From: Gilvimarinus chinensis DSM 19667
GTDB lineage: Bacteria; Pseudomonadota; Gammaproteobacteria; Pseudomonadales; Cellvibrionaceae
Assembly (NCBI RefSeq): GCF_000377745.1
Contig: NZ_KB898709.1
Location: 315,001 to 379,000, forward strand
Length of the DNA: 64,000 nt
Direction: 5' to 3'
This document shows positions 59,892-64,000 of the stretch, piece by piece; positions within the stretch are counted from its first letter, which is position 1; the number at the start of each line of letters is the position of its first letter. The position numbers and the translations under genes are program-made. The notes under the pieces are model-generated. The model was not told where the DNA came from. It made no database searches and saw only the letters and a program-made list of their open reading frames with translations.

Positions 59892-60431
59892 TTAGCCTTT
59901 GAACGGGAAGTTAAACGCTTTCAACAAAGCGCGTCCTTCTTCGTCAGTACGTGCCGTTGTGGTGATACAGATATCCAAACCACGCAGCTTGTCTACTTTA
60001 TCGTAGTCAATCTCGGGGAAAATGATCTGTTCAGTCACACCCATAGAGAAGTTGCCACGACCGTCAAATTGCTTGGGACTGATACCGCGAAAGTCGCGGA
60101 TACGAGGAATAGAGATCGAGATTAAACGATCCAAAAACTCGTACATGCGGTCTTGACGCAGGGTCACTTTACAGCCGATCGGCCAGCCATCACGGATTTT
60201 AAAACCTGCGATAGACTTACGCGCCTTGGTTACGACTACTTTCTGACCGGCAATCTTTTCCAGATCGCCCACAGCGTTTTCAAGCACTTTTTTATCGCCC
60301 ACTGCTTCACCAACACCCATGTTGATGGTGATTTTAGTGATACGCGGCACTTCCATAACGTTCGCCAAACCCAACTCTTCTTTCAGTTTGGGAGCGATCT
60401 CTTTGCTGTATACTTCTTTAAGCCTAGCCAT
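59892..60431 (-). CDS. rplE: 50S ribosomal protein L5
   Basis: A 179-residue 5S-rRNA-binding protein with [20 protein letters not shown] and [16 protein letters not shown]. It begins five bases after the rplX stop in the spc operon. Confidence 0.98.
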   Translation of the reverse strand: MARLKEVYSKEIAPKLKEELGLANVMEVPRITKITINMGVGEAVGDKKVLENAVGDLEKIAGQKVVVTKARKSIAGFKIRDGWPIGCKVTLRQDRMYEFLDRLISISIPRIRDFRGISPKQFDGRGNFSMGVTEQIIFPEIDYDKVDKLRGLDICITTTARTDEEGRALLKAFNFPFKG

Positions 60432-60436
60432 GTTAC

Positions 60437-60751
60437 TTACGCCCCTACGGCTTCGCCATTGGATTTGAAGACGCGAACTTTCTTATCGCCTTCAACCTTG
60501 AAGCCAACACGATCAGCTTTTCCAGTTGCGGCGTTGAAAATCGCAACATTGGAAACATGAATAGCGGCTTCTTTCTCTACAATACCACCAGCAACACCCA
60601 GTTGAGGGTTTGGCTTCTGGTGCTTTTTGACGAGATTGATACCAGATACGATCACCTTGTCATTGGCCAAAACGCGAACTACTTTGCCACGTTTGCCTTT
60701 GTCGCGACCGGCGATAACAATCACTTCGTCATCACGTTTAATCTTACGCAT
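60437..60751 (-). CDS. rplX: 50S ribosomal protein L24
   Basis: A 104-residue KOW-domain protein, with [20 protein letters not shown] and [10 protein letters not shown]-type [14 protein letters not shown]. Second gene of the spc operon, after rplN. Confidence 0.98.
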   Translation of the reverse strand: MRKIKRDDEVIVIAGRDKGKRGKVVRVLANDKVIVSGINLVKKHQKPNPQLGVAGGIVEKEAAIHVSNVAIFNAATGKADRVGFKVEGDKKVRVFKSNGEAVGA

Positions 60752-60787
60752 TTGTCTGCCCTCGTCTCTCTAACTCTGTCGAAGTGC

Positions 60788-61156
60788 TTAAAGCACTTCC
60801 GGCGCCAGAGAAATGATTTTCATGAATTTCTCGCCACGTAACTCACGCGTTACGGGTCCGAAAATACGTGTACCAACCGGAGCATCCTGGTTGTTCAGCA
60901 GTACAGCAGCGTTGTCGTCGAACTTGATCAACGAACCGTCCTGACGACGCACACCGCGCTTGGTGCGTACCACTACCGCCTTCATTACCTGGCCTTTTTT
61001 CACCTTACCGCGTGGAATGGCTTCCTTTACGGTAACTTTGATGATGTCACCCACGGCTGCGTAACGACGGTGGGAGCCGCCAAGCACCTTGATGCACTGG
61101 ACACGGCGTGCGCCGCTGTTGTCCGCTACATCTAAGTAGGATTCTGTTTGAATCAT
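60788..61156 (-). CDS. rplN: 50S ribosomal protein L14
   Basis: A 122-residue protein, [20 protein letters not shown], ending [12 protein letters not shown]. First gene of the spc operon, 38 bases after rpsQ; no obvious terminator or promoter lies in that gap. Confidence 0.98.
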   Translation of the reverse strand: MIQTESYLDVADNSGARRVQCIKVLGGSHRRYAAVGDIIKVTVKEAIPRGKVKKGQVMKAVVVRTKRGVRRQDGSLIKFDDNAAVLLNNQDAPVGTRIFGPVTRELRGEKFMKIISLAPEVL

Positions 61157-61194
61157 CGTCCGTCTCCGAAACTAATCTATGCCGCAAGAAATCC

Positions 61195-61461
61195 TTAGAT
61201 TTCAGTTGCGCGCTCTTCAATTTTCACCAAAGCCCATGACTTGCTTTTAGACAGGGGACGCGACTCAGCAATAGTCACGGTATCGCCCATCTTGGACTCG
61301 TTGTTTTCGTCATGCGCTTTCAGCTTGGATGACTTACTCACGTACTTGCCGTAAATCGGGTGCTTAACGCGACGCTCGATCAATACTGTGATGGTTTTAT
61401 CCATCTTGTCGCTGACGACTTTACCAGTCAGTGTACGAGCCAGTTTTTCTGTCTGAGCCAT
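61195..61461 (-). CDS. rpsQ: 30S ribosomal protein S17
   Basis: An 88-residue protein with [20 protein letters not shown] and [20 protein letters not shown]. Last gene of the S10 operon; two bases after rpmC. Confidence 0.98.
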   Translation of the reverse strand: MAQTEKLARTLTGKVVSDKMDKTITVLIERRVKHPIYGKYVSKSSKLKAHDENNESKMGDTVTIAESRPLSKSKSWALVKIEERATEI

Positions 61462-61463
61462 CG

Positions 61464-61655
61464 TTAATTACCTGCCTTTTGTCTAAGCGCCGTTTTGATG
61501 CGAGCAATATCTTTACGAGTTTGCGACAACAAGTGAGTCTGGCTCAGCTGGCCAGTGGACGCTTGCATACGCAGCTTGAACTGCTCTTTCAGCTGGGCAA
61601 GCAACTCGTTGTTCAGCTCTTCAACGGACTTTTCCCGGAGTTCTGAAGCTTTCAT
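61464..61655 (-). CDS. rpmC: 50S ribosomal protein L29
   Basis: A 63-residue helical protein, [19 protein letters not shown] and [16 protein letters not shown]. The ATG at 61655 overlaps the last base of the rplP TGA, so the two are translationally coupled. A GTG one codon upstream is less likely. Confidence 0.97.
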   Translation of the reverse strand: MKASELREKSVEELNNELLAQLKEQFKLRMQASTGQLSQTHLLSQTRKDIARIKTALRQKAGN

Positions 61656-62068
61656 CACATCACCGAACGTTTAACGAATGTTGTAGTAATAGGCAACTTT
61701 GCCGCAGCAAGAGCGAAGGCTTCACGAGCCAGCTCTTCACTAACACCGTCCATTTCATACAGGACTTTGCCAGGGCAAATCTGTGCCACCCAGTATTCTA
61801 CGTTACCCTTACCTTTACCCTGACGAACTTCCAGAGGCTTTTCGGTAATTGGTTTGTCCGGGAATACTCGGATCCAAATTTTACCGCCACGTTTAATGTG
61901 ACGAGTCATAGCACGACGGGCCGCTTCGATCTGACGTGCTGTAATACGACCGCGACCAGTCGCTTTTAATCCAAAGTCGCCAAAGCTAACTTTGGAGCCG
62001 CGATGGGCCAAACCGCGGTTGCGGCCTTTCTGTTGCTTGCGAAACTTCGTACGCTTCGGTTGCAGCAT
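61655..62068 (-). CDS. rplP: 50S ribosomal protein L16
   Basis: A 137-residue protein, [20 protein letters not shown], with [20 protein letters not shown]. It follows rpsC by 12 bases and overlaps rpmC by one base. Confidence 0.98.
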   Translation of the reverse strand: MLQPKRTKFRKQQKGRNRGLAHRGSKVSFGDFGLKATGRGRITARQIEAARRAMTRHIKRGGKIWIRVFPDKPITEKPLEVRQGKGKGNVEYWVAQICPGKVLYEMDGVSEELAREAFALAAAKLPITTTFVKRSVM

Positions 62069-62080
62069 CTTGCGTACCCC

Positions 62081-62761
62081 TTACTTAGACTTTGAGCCTT
62101 TTTTCTTAGGCGCGGTTTCGGTGGCTTCTACATCACCAATAATCTCGCCTTTGAAAATCCAAACTTTAACGCCAATGATCCCGTAGGTAGTTGACGCCTC
62201 GGCGGTGTTGTAGTCGATATCCGCACGCAGAGTATGCAGCGGCACACGACCTTCGCGGTACCATTCAGAGCGCGCAATCTCAGCGCCACCAAGACGGCCA
62301 CCTACCTGAATCTTGATACCTTCAGCACCCTGACGCATGGCGTTTTGTACCGCGCGCTTCATGGCACGACGGAACATCACACGACGCTCGAGCTGCTGAG
62401 CAACACCCTGGGCAACCAGAGCCGCATCCAGATCAGGCTTGCGAATTTCTTCAATGTTAATGTGAACAGGCACGCCCATTTTCTGGCTTACTTCAGCGCG
62501 CAGGCGATCAACATCTTCACCTTTTTTACCAATCACGATACCCGGACGGGCAGTGTGAATGGTGATACGCGCAGTGTTAGCAGGACGTTCAATATCAACG
62601 CGGCTAACAGAGGCATTTGCCAGTTTGTCCTGGATGTACTTACGCACTTCCAAGTCGTTGTTCAGCTTGTCTGCGTAATCATCGCCGCCAGCATACCAAG
62701 TAGAGGTATGGCTTTTGACAATACCCAGACGAATACCTGTCGGATGTACTTTCTGACCCAT
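62081..62761 (-). CDS. rpsC: 30S ribosomal protein S3
   Basis: A 226-residue protein with [18 protein letters not shown], a KH domain ([16 protein letters not shown]) and [19 protein letters not shown] in the C-terminal half. Between rplV and rplP in the S10 operon. Confidence 0.98.
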   Translation of the reverse strand: MGQKVHPTGIRLGIVKSHTSTWYAGGDDYADKLNNDLEVRKYIQDKLANASVSRVDIERPANTARITIHTARPGIVIGKKGEDVDRLRAEVSQKMGVPVHINIEEIRKPDLDAALVAQGVAQQLERRVMFRRAMKRAVQNAMRQGAEGIKIQVGGRLGGAEIARSEWYREGRVPLHTLRADIDYNTAEASTTYGIIGVKVWIFKGEIIGDVEATETAPKKKGSKSK

Positions 62762-62774
62762 AACGCCTACTCTC

Positions 62775-63107
62775 TTACTGATCGGCTACTTTTACGGTGA
62801 TATGACAAGTGCGCTTCAAAATACGGTCTGCACGACCTTTTGCGCGCGGCATGATGCGTTTCATGGTCATGCCTTCGTCTACAAACACAGTAGACACTTT
62901 CAGCTCGTCAATATCAGCACCTTCGTTATGCTCTGCGTTTGCAATTGCAGACTCGAGCACTTTCTTCATAATCGCAGCGCCCTTCTTCGGGCTAAAAGCC
63001 AGAATATCAAGAGCGTCTTCAACGCCTTTACCGCGAATTTGATTTGCAACCAAACGCGCTTTCTGCGCCGACAGACGTGCACCGCGTAATTTTGCTGCTA
63101 CTTCCAT
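62775..63107 (-). CDS. rplV: 50S ribosomal protein L22
   Basis: A 110-residue protein, [20 protein letters not shown] and the long-loop end [20 protein letters not shown]. It follows rpsS by 25 bases. Confidence 0.98.
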   Translation of the reverse strand: MEVAAKLRGARLSAQKARLVANQIRGKGVEDALDILAFSPKKGAAIMKKVLESAIANAEHNEGADIDELKVSTVFVDEGMTMKRIMPRAKGRADRILKRTCHITVKVADQ

Positions 63108-63132
63108 CGTATTACCTCGTAGGCACTAGCGC

Positions 63133-63411
63133 TTAGCGCTTTTTAGCTTTCTTATCTGCAACGTGACCGCGATAAGTGCGGCTCGCTGCAAACTCGCCCA
63201 ATTTGTGCCCAACCATCTCTTCGTTGATCAGGACCGGCACGTGTTGACGCCCGTTGTGTACCGCCAGAGTCAAGCCAACCATCTCCGGAAGAATCATGGA
63301 GCGGCGAGACCAGGTTTTGATCGGGCGACGATCATTTTTTTCGATCGCTGCTTCGACCTTCTTAATCAGGTGAAGATCGATAAAAGGACCTTTCTTCAGT
63401 GAACGTGGCAC
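63133..63411 (-). CDS. rpsS: 30S ribosomal protein S19
   Basis: A 92-residue protein, [20 protein letters not shown], with [20 protein letters not shown]. Follows rplB by 33 bases in the S10 operon. Confidence 0.98.
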   Translation of the reverse strand: MPRSLKKGPFIDLHLIKKVEAAIEKNDRRPIKTWSRRSMILPEMVGLTLAVHNGRQHVPVLINEEMVGHKLGEFAASRTYRGHVADKKAKKR

Positions 63412-63444
63412 TGTTGCTTCCTCTTTAGGTTGTCAGGTCGTCAA

Positions 63445-64000
63445 TTAACGCTTGTCGCGACGACGAACTATCATCTTGTCAGTACGCTTGTTCTTGCGCG
63501 TTTTGTAACCCTTGGTTGGAGTACCCCAAGGTGAAATTGGGTGACGGCCACCAGAGGTACGACCTTCACCACCACCATGCGGGTGATCAACCGGGTTCAT
63601 CGCAACACCGCGAACAGTCGGGCGCACACCGCGCCAGCGCGTGGCACCTGCTTTACCCAAAGAACGCAGGCTGTGCTCGCTGTTGGAAACTTCGCCCAAA
63701 GTGGCGCGACATTCCGCTAGCACTCGACGGGTCTCACCGCTGCGCAAGCGCAGAGTGGCGTATACACCGTCACGAGCTACCAACTGAGCCGAAGTACCAG
63801 CAGAGCGTGCGATTTGCGCACCCTTACCAGGCTTAAGCTCAACACAGTGAACCACGCTACCTACGGGAATGTTGCGCAAAGGCAGAGCATTACCGGGCTT
63901 GATAGCCGCAGCATCACCAGATTCAATTTTGTCACCAGCCTTCAGGCCCTTAGGCGCAATCACGTAGCGACGCTCACCGTCGGCATAGCACACGAGTGCA
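63445..64000 (-). CDS. rplB: 50S ribosomal protein L2, 5' end outside window
   Basis: The C-terminal 185 residues or so of L2 (family about 275). The frame stays open to the last base of the window, so the N-terminal third lies beyond it. [35 protein letters not shown] and [15 protein letters not shown], the signature with the catalytically important His, are visible. It begins the visible part of the S10 operon. Confidence 0.97.
   Translation of the reverse strand, partial: ALVCYADGERRYVIAPKGLKAGDKIESGDAAAIKPGNALPLRNIPVGSVVHCVELKPGKGAQIARSAGTSAQLVARDGVYATLRLRSGETRRVLAECRATLGEVSNSEHSLRSLGKAGATRWRGVRPTVRGVAMNPVDHPHGGGEGRTSGGRHPISPWGTPTKGYKTRKNKRTDKMIVRRRDKR

Overview
The window looks like a chromosomal segment of a marine, polysaccharide-degrading gammaproteobacterium, most likely of the Cellvibrionaceae type (Saccharophagus, Teredinibacter, Simiduia and relatives). 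The reasons are: the gammaproteobacterial S10-spc-alpha ribosomal order with secY, rpmJ and rpoA; a ubiE-ubiJ-ubiB operon; separate hisI and hisE genes in front of tatABC; a monomeric NADP isocitrate dehydrogenase; TamA/TamB; and a lipoprotein protease with a long poly-serine linker, a habit typical of that family. The genus is inference. I see no tRNA, rRNA, insertion sequence, integrase or CRISPR array, and no gene-free stretch longer than about 300 bases.

Region 1 (1-16.8 kb, + strand) is a surface-glycan locus. It begins with the 3' part of a coiled-coil protein, then a degenerate FkbM-like methyltransferase with a coiled-coil tail and a sulfotransferase that carries a C10 tract near its 5' end. 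Next come a clear UDP-sulfoquinovose synthase (sqdB), a second sugar-nucleotide epimerase, a putative glycosyltransferase, a fused GT2-GT4 glycosyltransferase and a second sulfotransferase broken by frameshifts. The locus ends with a GDP-mannose/GDP-fucose set (gmd, a methyltransferase, fcl, gmm, manC) and a membrane protein with what looks like a degenerate kinase-type C-terminal domain. Together these predict a fucose- or mannose-containing glycan that may also carry sulfoquinovose and ester sulfate. The stretch from about 3.2 to 9.9 kb is visibly richer in A+T than its surroundings, which suggests acquired cargo genes.

Region 2 (16.8-26.7 kb) holds waaA (Kdo transferase), a CBS-domain protein, several small proteins of unknown role (one broken), a beta-propeller membrane protein, an FAD oxidoreductase coupled to an aldo/keto reductase, then hisI-hisE-tatA-tatB-tatC and a DUF2061 membrane protein with a possible Fur box upstream.

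Region 3 (26.9-38.4 kb) has a chemoreceptor, a porin and a small phosphate-binding-like periplasmic protein in one operon; a PP2C phosphatase/protein kinase fusion downstream of a formate/nitrite channel; and tamB-tamA.

Region 4 (38.5-52.3 kb) holds rlmJ, an RDD protein, ubiE-ubiJ-ubiB, an S41 lipoprotein protease with two small exported proteins, mpl, ubiX, an HMG-CoA lyase, a DUF2288 protein, icd and a glutathionyl-hydroquinone reductase.

Region 5 (52.4-64 kb, - strand) is the end of the S10 operon (rplB truncated by the window edge) followed by the complete spc and alpha operons, ending at a strong bidirectional terminator.

The most noteworthy items are the sqdB/sulfotransferase glycan locus, the poly-C tract in its sulfotransferase, the membrane protein with a pseudokinase-like tail, and the chemoreceptor-porin-binding-protein trio.
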